Shown: one piece after another, positions 37,498 through 47,979 of the stretch
How the letters are laid out: the number at the start of each line of letters is the position of its first letter
Position numbering within the stretch: position 1 is the stretch's first letter
NCBI GenBank assembly: GCA_016708315.1
Contig: JADJGC010000024.1
Location: forward strand, 231,929 to 295,928
Reading direction: 5' to 3'
Origin: a bacterium
Lineage (GTDB): Bacteria > Zixibacteria > MSB-5A5 > CAIYYT01
Length of the DNA stretch: 64,000 bases
Translations under genes and position numbers: made by a program
The notes under the pieces: generated by a model
What the model saw: the letters and a program-made list of their open reading frames with translations, nothing else
What the model was told of the DNA's origin: nothing
The model's database searches: none

Positions 37498-40400
37498 ATG
37501 TTCGAAAGACGTAAACTTATTATTGGTCTCATGCTCTCGTTTTTGCTCTTGCTCGCAGCTTCGATGCAGGCAGCAACGATCGAGATCAAGACGTTTGGCG
37601 ATTACGGCTGGCGATCAGACGATACGCGCAACAGCGCGGGTACTGACCTTGTCGGAATCAACTTTACTAATGCCGGAAAGCCGGGGCAGACACCTACAGC
37701 AGCAGACGATGCCGCAATAGCGCAACAAATCAAGTTCGCTGGCGGACCGCTTGGTGCGACCTACGGCGGTGTTGTGTCGATGGACGGTACCCTTGGAAAC
37801 AACGGCAAATCGAACATCAGCACGATTAACACGACTTCGTTCTTCGCCCCAGCATCTGATCTTGTCGGCGGTAGCTTCACAGCGACTTATGGCTGGTACA
37901 TGCAACCGAATCCGACGGTGCGCACGCTGGCGTTCAAGATTGGCATTCAGTCAATCCATTGGGGAACAGGAGTTGGTCAATCGCAGAACGGTTATACAGC
38001 CTTGCGATCAGGCGAGTCTGAATGGGACTTAGTCCTCGTTCATGTTGATGGCGCACCGGTGGCGAATGCTTGGAACACCCCTACCGTTGACCTCAATAAC
38101 GGACAGTGGTATCTTTATCGTCAAGCCAGCAACGCAAATTGGGTCGGAATTGCGGGCTCTCTTCCTCCCGCTGGCCCAAACACCCTTGCAGGCTGGCAGG
38201 CTGACGGCGTCTGGGGACCGATCTTATTCGGGGCAGGCGCAAACATCAGCAGTATCCAGTTCGGGCTGGGCTCCTCGCAACGAGACTGCATTGCTCACCT
38301 TGATTATCTCCAAACTTCCATTTACAATGGCGGAGACTTGGTGAATTTCGTCGGGCCAGTCAAGAATATCAATACTGGTGAGACTTTTGCGGGGATTCAG
38401 GAAGCGATTGATGATGCTCAGACACTTGCAGGGCATACGATAGAAGTTGCTCCTGGAACTTATCTTGAAGATGTCAACATTACAAAGGCGTTGACGCTCC
38501 AAGGCGCAGGTATTGACGTATCAACAATCGTTGGACTCAAGACGGGCGCCAATCTGGCGACAGTGCGAGTCGCGACAGCCGCCGGCGTAATTGTCGATGG
38601 ATTCACGATCACTCGTGACGGCAATAATGTAACGGACTGGAACACAAACGTCAAGTCTGTCGGCTTTGCCGTTCAAGGAATGTCTGGGAATGCCGAATTG
38701 CGCAATTGCAAGATCACCGGCAACCGTAACGGTATCGACCTGAACTTCACCTCCGGCAACAACATTCACAACAACATCATAGACTTCAATCGCACAGGTA
38801 TGATTTTCCGGAATCAGTGTCCTAACAACACGATAGTCGAGAACTACATCACGAATAACTGGACTGTGGGAGTTCTCTGGTTGGCATTTTCAACTGAGGA
38901 CGCGACAGGGACAGTCTTCTTCAACAACAAGATCGAAGGCAACTGGTACACTGAGATCGAAAATCGCAGTCTGACTGGTGGAGTCAAGAACTTCTCAGGT
39001 AACTGGCTGGGTTCGGCGACCTTAACTACGGCCAATACTAATGGCAGTGAGCCGGGATACAGTCTGCAGATTCCAGTTGAGTATGGTGGTACGTCAACGC
39101 CTCCGGGAGGCGCAGTCTCAGTACGAGGTGCTGGAATCTCCGAGATAGACTTCACGCCGTGGCTTGGTCTTGGTACTGATACCGATATCAGCACAGGAAA
39201 CGGCATCATTGGATTCCAGGGTGATTTCTCTGAGTTGTATGTAGATGACGATTACGCACAATTGGGCGCGGTCGGTCGAATTCAAGAAGGCATAGACTTG
39301 GTTTCGGGAAGCACTGTGAATGTGATGCCCGGTACCTATGTGCTTGCGAGCACGGTCAACGTGAACAAGCCAAACGTAACGATTGACGGCGCGGGTGCAG
39401 GTCTATCAATTGTGCAGGTATCCGCAGCAGTCGGATACGCTTTCAATCTGTCTACGGCGGGCGTGACATTACGGGATTTGGAAATTCAGAAGACCGACCT
39501 GGTGACGAATCACGCTCTGATTTACGTCGCGGCCAATAATCTTTCGATTCTGAATAACCTGATCTACGGTCCCGATCCGGGAACACCCTGGAGCGTGAAC
39601 GGAATCGTCAGCCGTGCAATGATTGGCACAGGCGGGTTAAGTGGATTGCTGATCGACGGCAATACTATTCACACTCTTCGTCAGCCGGGCTATTTCAGCG
39701 GGCCGACGACAGGAACGATTTCCAATAATGCGGTATCTGGTACTCGCGGCTGGGTAAATGAAGGTGCGAATCTGACGTTTACCAACAACAGCTGGCCGCT
39801 GCCGCCGAATCAAGGGGCGGAAATCGCACTGCTCCCATCACTTGGCGCCAACGGCCCAATCTGGTATCCGGATCCGATGGCATTGAGTCTTGCGAATAAC
39901 AACGCATATGTCGATGCGCAGTTTACGCCGACCGATAAGGGCCGTGCGGTATCGTACGTTGACGACTCGGCGGCACCGGGCGGATTCGGAAGCAGTCTTG
40001 CGCCGCTTCAGACAATCGGTGCGGCGGTATCGTCAGGTGTCTTGACGACTGGAACTGTCAATGTTGCCGCTGGCAATTATGTAGACAACTTAGTTGTAAC
40101 CAAACCAATGACTCTGCTTGGTGCAGGTTCGGCTTCGACATTTGTTGTGCCGGCATTGTCGGCACCGAATCCAGGCTCAGGATCATTGCCTCCAGGGGCA
40201 AGCAATTTGGTACTTGTCCAGGCGAACAATGTTCTGATTAACGGATTCACTTTTGATGGTAACAATCCAGCTCTAACAAGCGGCTTGGTCGTTGGCGGTG
40301 CGGATCTTGATGCCCGCAACGGCATCATTACGAATCACCCGCTTGGCGTGTTTAATAATTTGATGGTCGAGTATTGCACTGTTAAGAATATCTACCTTCG

Positions 40401-43311
40401 TGCGATATACGCCTCGTCAGGTGGAACATTCAATTTCCATCATAACGTAGTTGACAATGTCAATGGCGAATCTAACTCGATTGGCATGTTCAATTTCGGC
40501 GGCGGCGGTGTGTTTGACCACAACACGGTGTCCAATTGCAATGATGCAATCGCGTCAAATTGGTCAACTGGTTGTGCGTTCACATACAATACGGTTACTG
40601 CATCCGGCAGCGGCATTCATACCGACAATGCCGGAAGTACTGGCGGCAGTACGGCCGACCTGATCGAGAACAACAACATCTCGAACAGCCCGACCAATGG
40701 CTACGGTATATTTGTATTCGCGCCATACCTCGCGCCGACAGTTAATCTCAATACGATTACCAATGTTGACGTTGCACTTACTTGTGCGGGTTCGAATGCC
40801 GTGGCGATACCCGTTGTGCAGTTCACGAACAACATTGCTGATGGTATGGGCAAACCCAATAGCGCCGGTATCTATGTGACCACCGATATCTGGGGTTATG
40901 GTTCGGGCAACGTATCGGTTAATTTTGCCAACAACTCATTTAGCAACTTTGTTGAGGGAGCATACCTCGTAGCCGAAGCCGGCAAGACGGCATTGACGGT
41001 CCTTACTGGTAATGAATTCATGCAGAATGCACTGGGTATCAATAATGGTAGTGGCTCGACTTACACCAGCCAGCCCAATATTGGAACGTCGGTAAATGCG
41101 ACGCTCAATCTATTCGTCAATACCGCCAATGCCACCGACAACAAGGCAGGCAACTTCTACGATCAGAATTGCTGGGGCGACTGGTCCGGTGTCGGAACAT
41201 ACGCCGTTGGCGGAACTGGCGGAAATATTGACGCCAATCCATCCAACAGCTGCGGTATGGACATGACTCCGAATACCATCGTGTACAATTGCGCAGGCAA
41301 TTTCACCTTTGATGTCAACATTGGCGAAGGTGTCACGATGCTTGATGCCGCCAATATCTGGCTGGAATACCCGGCAGAATTGACAGTGGCAAGCGTTACT
41401 GCGCTGGACGGCAATTTCTTCCTTGCCTACTCGCAAGTGTTGAATTCGTCGCCGGGACGAAGCACACTCAAGGTCAATCTTGGTGTTCTGGTAGGTACGA
41501 CCAGTGGTCCGGACGGATTGTTCACTGTTGCCATGAACGGAGGCACTTCCTGCGTCAGTGGTGACATTACGATGACCTACCTGGATCTGCGCGACAACAC
41601 GAATGCACCGATTGTTGTGCCGATGGCGTCGCCAGTCGACTTCCAGTCGAATTGTGCTGATCCGACCATCGTCGTCAATTCGCCGGTAACCGGTGGATTC
41701 TATAATACGAATCCAGTCCTCAGTCTGACCGCTGGTGATGACTGCGACCTGAGCGCGGTCTATTATCAGATCGATGGTTGCACTCCGGGCGGCTGGTTGC
41801 CGATTGCGACTGGTTTGGCCGGAACAGCTTATAACAATGCGGCTTGGTCGATGACAGGTGCGGAGTTTACTGCACTGACGGAAGCTTCGCATTGTATCCG
41901 TTTCAAGGTCACCGACGACTTTGGACGTGCAAACTCTGATTCCTGCACCTATACTTGGTGCTTCACCAAAGACATTACTGCCCCGCTTGCGCCGACCGCT
42001 TTGGTCGCCCAGCCTGGACACAACAAGATTCAGTTGACTTGGACCAACTCGAGTTCTGCAGATGTCGTTGGTGTTAAGATTCAGAGAGTCCCGTGGACGG
42101 ATTCTCCGGATTACGGCAGTGCTCCGACCCCAACACCGGCGCCGGCTTATCCGGCCAATCAAGGTGTCGGCACGACGGTGCTTACAGCCGCCGCAACTCC
42201 GAGTTCGCCAGCGAACCATCTCGATGTAATGGGTCTTAGCAATGCGACCCGCGACATCTACTATTTCGGCGCATTTGCTTATGATGCGGCAGGCAACTAC
42301 TCAGTAGCGGCTGTGCCGGCACAAGCGCGTGCGACCTCATATTGGCTCGGTGATATTGGTCTCCCGTTTGACGGCAATGTGTACTTCACCGACCTGACAG
42401 TCTTCACTTCGACCTATGGTTTGAACGAAGGTCAAGGCGGCTATGTAAATCATGCCGACTTTGGACCGACGCATAACAACAGTCCGAAGGGCATTCCGCT
42501 TCCGGACGACATGGTCGAGTTCGAAGATCTGGCGATCTTTGCGATCAATTTCAATAACGTAGCTCCGATGGCGGCGAAGAATAGCCCGACGCTGACTGGA
42601 GCGCCGATTGAACAGACTGCCGGTTTGAAGCTGGTGGACCGTTTGACGAATGACGGCTACTACGTTGATCTGTACTTGTCGAACCGCTCGAACGACGCGA
42701 AGTCGTTGATCGGTGAGATTAGTTTTGATCCGACGCAGTTAACCTATATCTCTTCGACGATTGGTAATGACCTGGCGAGCCCGAGCTTGCCGATCTTCTA
42801 CAAACCGTTGGTAGGAGACAACAAGGTATCAATTTCGGCGGCAGTGCTGGGACAAGGTTCGGCATTCACCGGTTCAGGTGTGGTTGCTACACTGAAGTTC
42901 CAGACACGCTCGGCGACTGCTCCACGTGCGAGACTGACTCGTGCGGAGATCAGAGACAACGAGAACAACTCGGTTGTTGAGCAGATTCAGATTGTCGAGC
43001 AGCCGGAACCGATTTCCGAAGTTGCTCTGCCGACGCGTTACACCGTCGGTCAGAACTCACCCAATCCGTTTAATCCGGAAACCTCGATTTCCTATGGTTT
43101 GCCGACGGCGACCAAGGTATCGATCCGGGTCTACAACATTATGGGTCAGTTAGTGCGGACGCTGGTTGATGATTATCAGGCTGCGGGCACGCACGAAGTA
43201 GTTTGGAATGGCACGACAGATTCAGGCAGCAAGGTAGCCTCGGGTATCTATTTCTATAGATTCGAGACGGCCGACTTCCAGAAGACTGTCAAGATGACCA
43301 TGTTGAAGTAA
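37498..43311 (+). CDS. Giant secreted right-handed beta-helix protein with T9SS-like C-terminal domain
   Basis: The 1937-residue protein starts at ATG 37498 after GGAGGAATG. A signal peptide (LIIGLMLSFLLLLAASMQA) leads into an N-terminal domain with WGTGVGQSQNG and LNNGQWYLYRQ. At least three parallel beta-helix blocks follow, each opened by an IQEAID/IQEGIDL or similar element plus VAPGTYLED, VMPGTYVLA or VAAGNYVDN. Ladders such as NNIIDFNRTG and NNTVSNC-like rungs support the fold. A cohesin-like module, a fibronectin-type-III-like part (HNKIQLTWTNSSSADVVG) and another cohesin-like part come next. The FlgD-like/type-A C-terminal domain (QNSPNPFNPET at about 1846, ending KMTMLK) closes the chain. 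It could bind or cleave polysaccharide on the cell surface; no catalytic residues can be identified. Confidence 0.85.
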   Translation: MFERRKLIIGLMLSFLLLLAASMQAATIEIKTFGDYGWRSDDTRNSAGTDLVGINFTNAGKPGQTPTAADDAAIAQQIKFAGGPLGATYGGVVSMDGTLGNNGKSNISTINTTSFFAPASDLVGGSFTATYGWYMQPNPTVRTLAFKIGIQSIHWGTGVGQSQNGYTALRSGESEWDLVLVHVDGAPVANAWNTPTVDLNNGQWYLYRQASNANWVGIAGSLPPAGPNTLAGWQADGVWGPILFGAGANISSIQFGLGSSQRDCIAHLDYLQTSIYNGGDLVNFVGPVKNINTGETFAGIQEAIDDAQTLAGHTIEVAPGTYLEDVNITKALTLQGAGIDVSTIVGLKTGANLATVRVATAAGVIVDGFTITRDGNNVTDWNTNVKSVGFAVQGMSGNAELRNCKITGNRNGIDLNFTSGNNIHNNIIDFNRTGMIFRNQCPNNTIVENYITNNWTVGVLWLAFSTEDATGTVFFNNKIEGNWYTEIENRSLTGGVKNFSGNWLGSATLTTANTNGSEPGYSLQIPVEYGGTSTPPGGAVSVRGAGISEIDFTPWLGLGTDTDISTGNGIIGFQGDFSELYVDDDYAQLGAVGRIQEGIDLVSGSTVNVMPGTYVLASTVNVNKPNVTIDGAGAGLSIVQVSAAVGYAFNLSTAGVTLRDLEIQKTDLVTNHALIYVAANNLSILNNLIYGPDPGTPWSVNGIVSRAMIGTGGLSGLLIDGNTIHTLRQPGYFSGPTTGTISNNAVSGTRGWVNEGANLTFTNNSWPLPPNQGAEIALLPSLGANGPIWYPDPMALSLANNNAYVDAQFTPTDKGRAVSYVDDSAAPGGFGSSLAPLQTIGAAVSSGVLTTGTVNVAAGNYVDNLVVTKPMTLLGAGSASTFVVPALSAPNPGSGSLPPGASNLVLVQANNVLINGFTFDGNNPALTSGLVVGGADLDARNGIITNHPLGVFNNLMVEYCTVKNIYLRAIYASSGGTFNFHHNVVDNVNGESNSIGMFNFGGGGVFDHNTVSNCNDAIASNWSTGCAFTYNTVTASGSGIHTDNAGSTGGSTADLIENNNISNSPTNGYGIFVFAPYLAPTVNLNTITNVDVALTCAGSNAVAIPVVQFTNNIADGMGKPNSAGIYVTTDIWGYGSGNVSVNFANNSFSNFVEGAYLVAEAGKTALTVLTGNEFMQNALGINNGSGSTYTSQPNIGTSVNATLNLFVNTANATDNKAGNFYDQNCWGDWSGVGTYAVGGTGGNIDANPSNSCGMDMTPNTIVYNCAGNFTFDVNIGEGVTMLDAANIWLEYPAELTVASVTALDGNFFLAYSQVLNSSPGRSTLKVNLGVLVGTTSGPDGLFTVAMNGGTSCVSGDITMTYLDLRDNTNAPIVVPMASPVDFQSNCADPTIVVNSPVTGGFYNTNPVLSLTAGDDCDLSAVYYQIDGCTPGGWLPIATGLAGTAYNNAAWSMTGAEFTALTEASHCIRFKVTDDFGRANSDSCTYTWCFTKDITAPLAPTALVAQPGHNKIQLTWTNSSSADVVGVKIQRVPWTDSPDYGSAPTPTPAPAYPANQGVGTTVLTAAATPSSPANHLDVMGLSNATRDIYYFGAFAYDAAGNYSVAAVPAQARATSYWLGDIGLPFDGNVYFTDLTVFTSTYGLNEGQGGYVNHADFGPTHNNSPKGIPLPDDMVEFEDLAIFAINFNNVAPMAAKNSPTLTGAPIEQTAGLKLVDRLTNDGYYVDLYLSNRSNDAKSLIGEISFDPTQLTYISSTIGNDLASPSLPIFYKPLVGDNKVSISAAVLGQGSAFTGSGVVATLKFQTRSATAPRARLTRAEIRDNENNSVVEQIQIVEQPEPISEVALPTRYTVGQNSPNPFNPETSISYGLPTATKVSIRVYNIMGQLVRTLVDDYQAAGTHEVVWNGTTDSGSKVASGIYFYRFETADFQKTVKMTMLK

Positions 43312-43323
43312 CCGTTACAACGA

Positions 43324-43359
43324 AACCGGGCCTGCGGGTAATCGCCTGCAGGTCCGGTT
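43324..43359 (+). terminator. Hairpin downstream of the beta-helix protein gene
   Basis: A 15-base-pair stem (43324-43338 with 43345-43359) with two G-T wobbles and a six-base loop starts 13 bases after the stop codon. No T tract follows. The next gene begins 22 bases later, so read-through or attenuation is possible. Confidence 0.55.
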
Positions 43360-43380
43360 CGATAGTTGGGATGCACTATT

Positions 43381-44118
43381 ATGATAAGTTACCGCAAATT
43401 GCGCCTCTTCCTGTTGTTGTTGCTGACACTGGCAAGCATGGCGCATGGACAGACATCAGATAGTACCGGAAACGTTTTCATTTTTCCGGAGGAGAAAATT
43501 GTCGGACTGAACGACACATTCTCGTTGTATATCGCCGTTGATACGGTCATTGACGTGAAGTCGTACTTCTTTGATATCGAAGTTGACACTACGATCATAA
43601 AAATGATCGGCGCCGCCAAGGAACCGTTCTTCAACGGACCATCGGGCGCTTTCTTTTTCTGGACTGACACAACACACGTCTTCAGCGGCACACAGCCAAC
43701 TTACGTGTACGAACTTCTGGCTTCGCTGTTCGGACCACTCGTGAATGTCGATGGACCGGGGAGTTTGTTGAGGATGACGTTTGTTGCGGTTGGACACGGT
43801 GCATCGGGCGTCGTGTTTCGGCAATCGGACATACTTGATGAGGTCAATGTAGAAATTGCGATGGATGACTCGCTGAATGGGCTGGTTATCGTCTGCCCTA
43901 CGGCGTTTATGTTCGGTGATGCGGACTTCAGCGGAATGGTCAATATCTCCGATGCGGTCTACTTGATAAGCTACATTTTCGCCGGCGGACCGGCACCACA
44001 TCCGATCAAACTGGTCGGCGATGCGGATTGTAACGGCACAATCACGATATCGGACGCAGTTTACTTGATCAACTACATATTTGCCGGCGGGCCCGCGCCC
44101 TGTAACCCGTGTGATTAA
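43381..44118 (+). CDS. Secreted cohesin-like plus dockerin-like protein
   Basis: Translation from ATG 43381 is preferred to TTG 43366, giving 245 residues. A signal peptide (LRLFLLLLLTLASMAHG) is followed by a cohesin-like beta domain (about 25-165: VGLNDTFSLYIAVDTVIDVKSYFFDIEV and later GSLLRMTFVAVG). A pair of dockerin-like EF-hand repeats follows (DADFSGMVNISDAVYLI and DADCNGTITISDAVYLI). The chain ends GGPAPCNPCD. Cohesin binds dockerin in cellulosomes, so having both on one short chain suggests self-assembly or cross-linking on the surface. The next gene encodes a paralogue with the same layout 14 bases downstream. Confidence 0.8.
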   Translation: MISYRKLRLFLLLLLTLASMAHGQTSDSTGNVFIFPEEKIVGLNDTFSLYIAVDTVIDVKSYFFDIEVDTTIIKMIGAAKEPFFNGPSGAFFFWTDTTHVFSGTQPTYVYELLASLFGPLVNVDGPGSLLRMTFVAVGHGASGVVFRQSDILDEVNVEIAMDDSLNGLVIVCPTAFMFGDADFSGMVNISDAVYLISYIFAGGPAPHPIKLVGDADCNGTITISDAVYLINYIFAGGPAPCNPCD

Positions 44119-44132
44119 CAAGGAACAGGAAG

Positions 44133-44834
44133 ATGAAGAATAGAATTTTGACCTCTTTGATATTGTTGCTCGTGATGATGATCGCGCCAACGCTGTTTGC
44201 CGCACCGGCGATGTATCTCATACCGGATAGCACAGTTGTGTTCCGAGATTCACTTTTTGATGTATTCATGCCGGTGGATGCCGGATCGACAAATCTCAAG
44301 GCCTTTTCGGTAGAGATTACCTTTGACCGAAATGTGATTCGAACTGACTCCTTGAGTGTGACGGAAGGCTATCTTCTGCCTACCTCCAGTTTGCCGACTT
44401 TTTTCTGGGTGGGGTTCTCACCTGATTCTTCAACGCTCTATATTGATGGTGCAATTTTGGGCGACGGATTTACGGTGTCAGGCAGCGGAGTGCTGGCAAG
44501 TATTCGCTTCTACACGATCGGCTTTGGTGAAAGCAATCTGGAGTTTACATCCATTCGTGCCCGTAATGGCGACAATGAACCGTTGACCTATGATCCCGTC
44601 AACGGCTGGGTAAAAGTCTGTCAATTCGTGGGAGACGTAAACGCCGACAATCGCATTACAGTCTCTGACGTGGTATATATGATCAACTGGATATTCGGCG
44701 GCGGACCGGAACCGATCCCGGATCAATTCGTTGGCGACGTCAACTGCGATGCAACAGCCAACATAAGCGACGTTGTTTACCTGATCGACTACATCTTTGG
44801 CGGCGGACCTGCGCCATGCGGTCCATGCTATTAG
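44133..44834 (+). CDS. Secreted cohesin-like plus dockerin-like protein, paralogue
   Basis: The 233-residue protein follows the previous gene by 14 bases, with GGAAG before ATG 44133. A signal peptide (LTSLILLLVMMIAPTLFA) precedes a cohesin-like domain (FRDSLFDVFMPVDAG, NLKAFSVEITFD, GVLASIRFYTIG). Two dockerin-like calcium-binding repeats follow (DVNADNRITVSDVVYMI, DVNCDATANISDVVYLI). The tail reads GGPAPCGPCY at the very end, the same form as its neighbour. It is likely co-transcribed with it. Partner specificity cannot be inferred. Confidence 0.8.
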   Translation: MKNRILTSLILLLVMMIAPTLFAAPAMYLIPDSTVVFRDSLFDVFMPVDAGSTNLKAFSVEITFDRNVIRTDSLSVTEGYLLPTSSLPTFFWVGFSPDSSTLYIDGAILGDGFTVSGSGVLASIRFYTIGFGESNLEFTSIRARNGDNEPLTYDPVNGWVKVCQFVGDVNADNRITVSDVVYMINWIFGGGPEPIPDQFVGDVNCDATANISDVVYLIDYIFGGGPAPCGPCY

Positions 44835-45243
44835 AGGGCAGAGCGAGTTCTTGATTTATTGATTGAGTTTCGGGCACTGCCAATTGCAGGCGGGCCGCCA
44901 AGAATCTTCGCTCTGGAATGGTGCACTCAAATGTCGGCTTAGCCAGTTACAATTGGCGAGCGCACTGGTACCGGCCCTCGAACGACGATTGCAATTTCAG
45001 GGTTGTCCGCTCGTGTCCGGATGACCTCTTGGTATTAGTGCGCGGCGAATAATCGACCAATCGATATCCGAAACCTCCTTGTCTAGCGGTTTGCCCATCA
45101 AGCTATAGTTATACTGCCTATCTCCTTTCGCCCTTCGGCTTGACATTGTGGATGTTTTTGTTTATTATCAAAGTGCAAACACACCTTTGAATTTCATTTC
45201 TTACTCGCGCCTGGAGACTCCATTTTCTTGAGGTGAGGAATCT
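44835..45243. other. 409-base intergenic region, no gene supported
   Basis: No frame here has recognisable character. The stretch contains no strong hairpin with a T tract. A good ribosome-binding site GAGGTGAGG at 45230-45238 precedes the ATG of the large lipoprotein gene. A promoter for that gene is expected here. Confidence 0.4.
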
Positions 45244-47874
45244 ATGTGTTCGATTCGAGTTTTTGTTCGCGCCGTGGTCTATATGGCGATCCTGCTGGGA
45301 TTCTGTGTTCATTGTTCAGACGACAATCCTACTACGCCGACCAAGAGCGAAGTCCAGATGAACGGGACTCTTGTCTTTCCTGGTGCAGTCGTCGCTGCAA
45401 ACGAGATAACTGTGAGTTTCGGCTCGAACGTCGCTACCGTCGACACGAACAGGAGCTTTTCCATTGTTGGAAATGCACACATTGCCGGGCTGGCGATGGC
45501 TTCGGATCAGGACGGCAAAGTACTTCTCATGCAGATTGTCGCCGATCCTGAGACGGACCTGAAACTGAATCTCGATGCCACGTCGACTGCGAAGGCACTG
45601 GTGTTCCTGCATCCTTTTGTCTGCAACTGTGATCATTCCGACGCTGAAGCAATTTTAGACCGACTTGATTCGCTGGAGCAGTTTGTCTCCTTGCACGATT
45701 ATCTGGTCAGCAAGATGGAAGCAGATGCCCGGACGTTGAGTGTTTCCGACCCGCTTCTTGATGCACTTGTCAGTGAGGTCATTCGCGCCTATGTCGAATC
45801 GTTCCCGTCACAGATTCATAAACTCTTCCCGCTGATCGGTTGTGACAAGCCAGGAACCGAGCAGAAGTCGCTCGATTCGCCGCCGGAGATAGTTCCGAGT
45901 ACGGAAAAAGGTGGTTTGCTGCTGACTTCGGAGGGAGGCGACAGATTCCGGATTCAGAACTCCTATTGCCGGTGGGCCTATTGCACGACTCCGACTGATT
46001 CGTTCTTTATTTTCCCGAGCGGAGATTTTCTGGACATGATCAAGTCACAAGGAACGCCGTTTCCACCGTCGCGGCGCGACTTTACGCATCAACTCGTCCC
46101 TGGTGGAGACACGCTGAGGTTAAATGTCTACGGTTACGGCTTCCTCATGATCGATGCTAACCGTTGGCATAACTTGTCAATGGACGAAAGAAATCTGGCT
46201 CACATGGCTGGCGCCATGACTGCAATCTGGGAATTGGGTCGACATACTATGTCGGTGGTCGCCAATGTGGTGGTGCCTGCTGGTTCGGACCGAATCGCGG
46301 ATTTGGTGAAGAACGATATCAAGCTCGTTTCCTTTGTCTACACCGAGTTAGCGAATCTGCAGCGCTTGAACGCCTATGTTGAGGCCAATGATCCTTCAGG
46401 CGCGTCCTATTGGATCGTCAAACAGTTTCTTTCTCGCATAGTGAACTCTGATGACTATCGCCAGGCGTTTTACGCGGTAAGCGGAGTCGCGATTTCCAGT
46501 CAGGCATTGCAGGCACTCGGCAAATGGATTGCAGTACCGGTCAAAGCTGCGCTGGCGTTCAACAGCGTCACCCAAGGATTCCGCGCCGTACTCGGGTTCA
46601 ATTCGAGCATGTTTCGAACGAGCTTCGTTGCATGGAAAGAATATACAGACTTCGGCGCCGTGCAGGGATACGTAGGCGACAAGCAAAGCGGTCTCGGAAT
46701 TTCCGGAGCAGTAGTGCAACTTCTCGGGGATGAAAATAATCCAATGCACCCTGCTCACCAGCAAACGACTAGTAACACCGGTTACTTCCACTTCGAGAAT
46801 ATTGGTGTCGGCGAAAAAAGCCTGCAGGCGACCAAGAGTGGTTACAAGACGGTGACAGTAGGCATCATGGTCGTCAAGAATCAGACGATAGATCAGAACA
46901 TCATTCTCGAGAAGCAAACTGGTGGACTGAGCGGAATGGTCTTGAATCAGATTCTGCAGTATCACGGTATCACCCCCCCTTACTTTGCAGACGACGCAGA
47001 GATTGAAGCTAAACAGATTGGCGGCAATCAACAGTTACTGCGGACTTCGTCCAGTTCCGGAGCCTACACGATAAGTCTTCCAGTGGGTAACTGGTGGGTA
47101 GTGGCATCACACGAGGATTACAAAGCAGATTCGTTCCAAGTGAGTGTGCAACAGGCGGGCAACATCACGGCTCCTCGCGATTTGATCCTCGTGCCAGACC
47201 CGTCCATGACTGGAACAGTCTATTTTGACATGGACAATAACGGCAATTACGAGAGCAGTAACCAATTGAACTTCCCGCAAGTCGGGCTGCGCAAACCGGC
47301 TCTCTTTGCTGATCAATGCGATTTCGGCGGAAGTCCGTTAATGACGATGTTAGGTACGGGAGTCCGGGGTGCTTCCAACTCAGACTTCGACTTTGTCGAG
47401 ATAGGACTGACAAGTTCACTAATCGAGGAAGCAGGAAACTATCCGGTAGGCGGAATTGAGTATTGGGGATGCTCGGCCTTCGACGTAAAGTGTGCTGTGT
47501 TGTTTGGTACGACTTTACGACTATGCCGCTATGAACAGACAATTGATGCGCCGATGGTATTCAGTTTCTATCAGGACCCTGATGCCCTCGGGTGCAATTG
47601 CGGGGTAACTGTGCCGGGCGATATATTTTTGACTGAATGGGGCACCGAGCTTGGCGATGTTGTAGCGGGTGCCATAAACCTTGACTTATCCGGTTGGAAG
47701 ACTTGTGACTGTTCGGGCAGTGATTCAAATGATGATGGCACGAACGACGAATGGGAGGTTGATTGCGCCAAGGTGCGCATTAGTATCGATTTCCGGTTCT
47801 TGGTCGGAACAGATTATCTGATCGAATTCAGACCTGGTCAATCCAAGGGAAACATGACTCCGCTGGTGAATTGA
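45244..47874 (+). CDS. Large lipoprotein with carboxypeptidase-regulatory-like domains
   Basis: The 876-residue protein starts at ATG 45244 after GAGGTGAGG. Its N-terminus looks like a lipoprotein signal ending in Cys (FCVHCSDDNPTTPT), and that Cys before an Asp/Thr/Pro linker is a typical lipoprotein start. A long helical middle (about 120-480) of unknown type follows. Two or three carboxypeptidase-regulatory-like modules come next, starting GAVQGYVGDKQSGLGISGAVV and later GGLSGMVLNQ and MTGTVYFDMDNN. The C-terminal beta domain with many Cys (CDFGG, CSAF, CNCG, CDCSG) contains an EF-hand-like DSNDDGTNDEWE stretch. I do not recognise a whole-protein family. It is probably anchored to the outer membrane. 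Confidence 0.6.
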   Translation: MCSIRVFVRAVVYMAILLGFCVHCSDDNPTTPTKSEVQMNGTLVFPGAVVAANEITVSFGSNVATVDTNRSFSIVGNAHIAGLAMASDQDGKVLLMQIVADPETDLKLNLDATSTAKALVFLHPFVCNCDHSDAEAILDRLDSLEQFVSLHDYLVSKMEADARTLSVSDPLLDALVSEVIRAYVESFPSQIHKLFPLIGCDKPGTEQKSLDSPPEIVPSTEKGGLLLTSEGGDRFRIQNSYCRWAYCTTPTDSFFIFPSGDFLDMIKSQGTPFPPSRRDFTHQLVPGGDTLRLNVYGYGFLMIDANRWHNLSMDERNLAHMAGAMTAIWELGRHTMSVVANVVVPAGSDRIADLVKNDIKLVSFVYTELANLQRLNAYVEANDPSGASYWIVKQFLSRIVNSDDYRQAFYAVSGVAISSQALQALGKWIAVPVKAALAFNSVTQGFRAVLGFNSSMFRTSFVAWKEYTDFGAVQGYVGDKQSGLGISGAVVQLLGDENNPMHPAHQQTTSNTGYFHFENIGVGEKSLQATKSGYKTVTVGIMVVKNQTIDQNIILEKQTGGLSGMVLNQILQYHGITPPYFADDAEIEAKQIGGNQQLLRTSSSSGAYTISLPVGNWWVVASHEDYKADSFQVSVQQAGNITAPRDLILVPDPSMTGTVYFDMDNNGNYESSNQLNFPQVGLRKPALFADQCDFGGSPLMTMLGTGVRGASNSDFDFVEIGLTSSLIEEAGNYPVGGIEYWGCSAFDVKCAVLFGTTLRLCRYEQTIDAPMVFSFYQDPDALGCNCGVTVPGDIFLTEWGTELGDVVAGAINLDLSGWKTCDCSGSDSNDDGTNDEWEVDCAKVRISIDFRFLVGTDYLIEFRPGQSKGNMTPLVN

Positions 47875-47951
47875 CAGTAGATATGCTTCGCTGATTGGCT
47901 GGTATGCGAACAGCATCCATCGTAAGGGAGTTCTCAGTCGCGGTAAAAAGG

Positions 47952-47979
47952 CAGCGAGGCTGATTACCCAGCCTCGCTG
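47952..47979. terminator. Bidirectional hairpin between convergent lipoprotein and DUF3570 genes
   Basis: A perfect 11-base-pair stem (47952-47962 with 47969-47979) has a six-base loop. On the minus strand it is followed by a T run, the complement of TAAAAAG at 47944-47950. It is therefore a good intrinsic terminator for the DUF3570 unit and a stop signal for the opposite gene. Confidence 0.8.

Noticed and set aside
41110..42219. 369-codon minus-strand open frame
   Set aside because: It is antisense to the beta-helix protein, is rich in Arg and Ser as expected for a shadow frame, and has no ribosome-binding site or recognisable domain.
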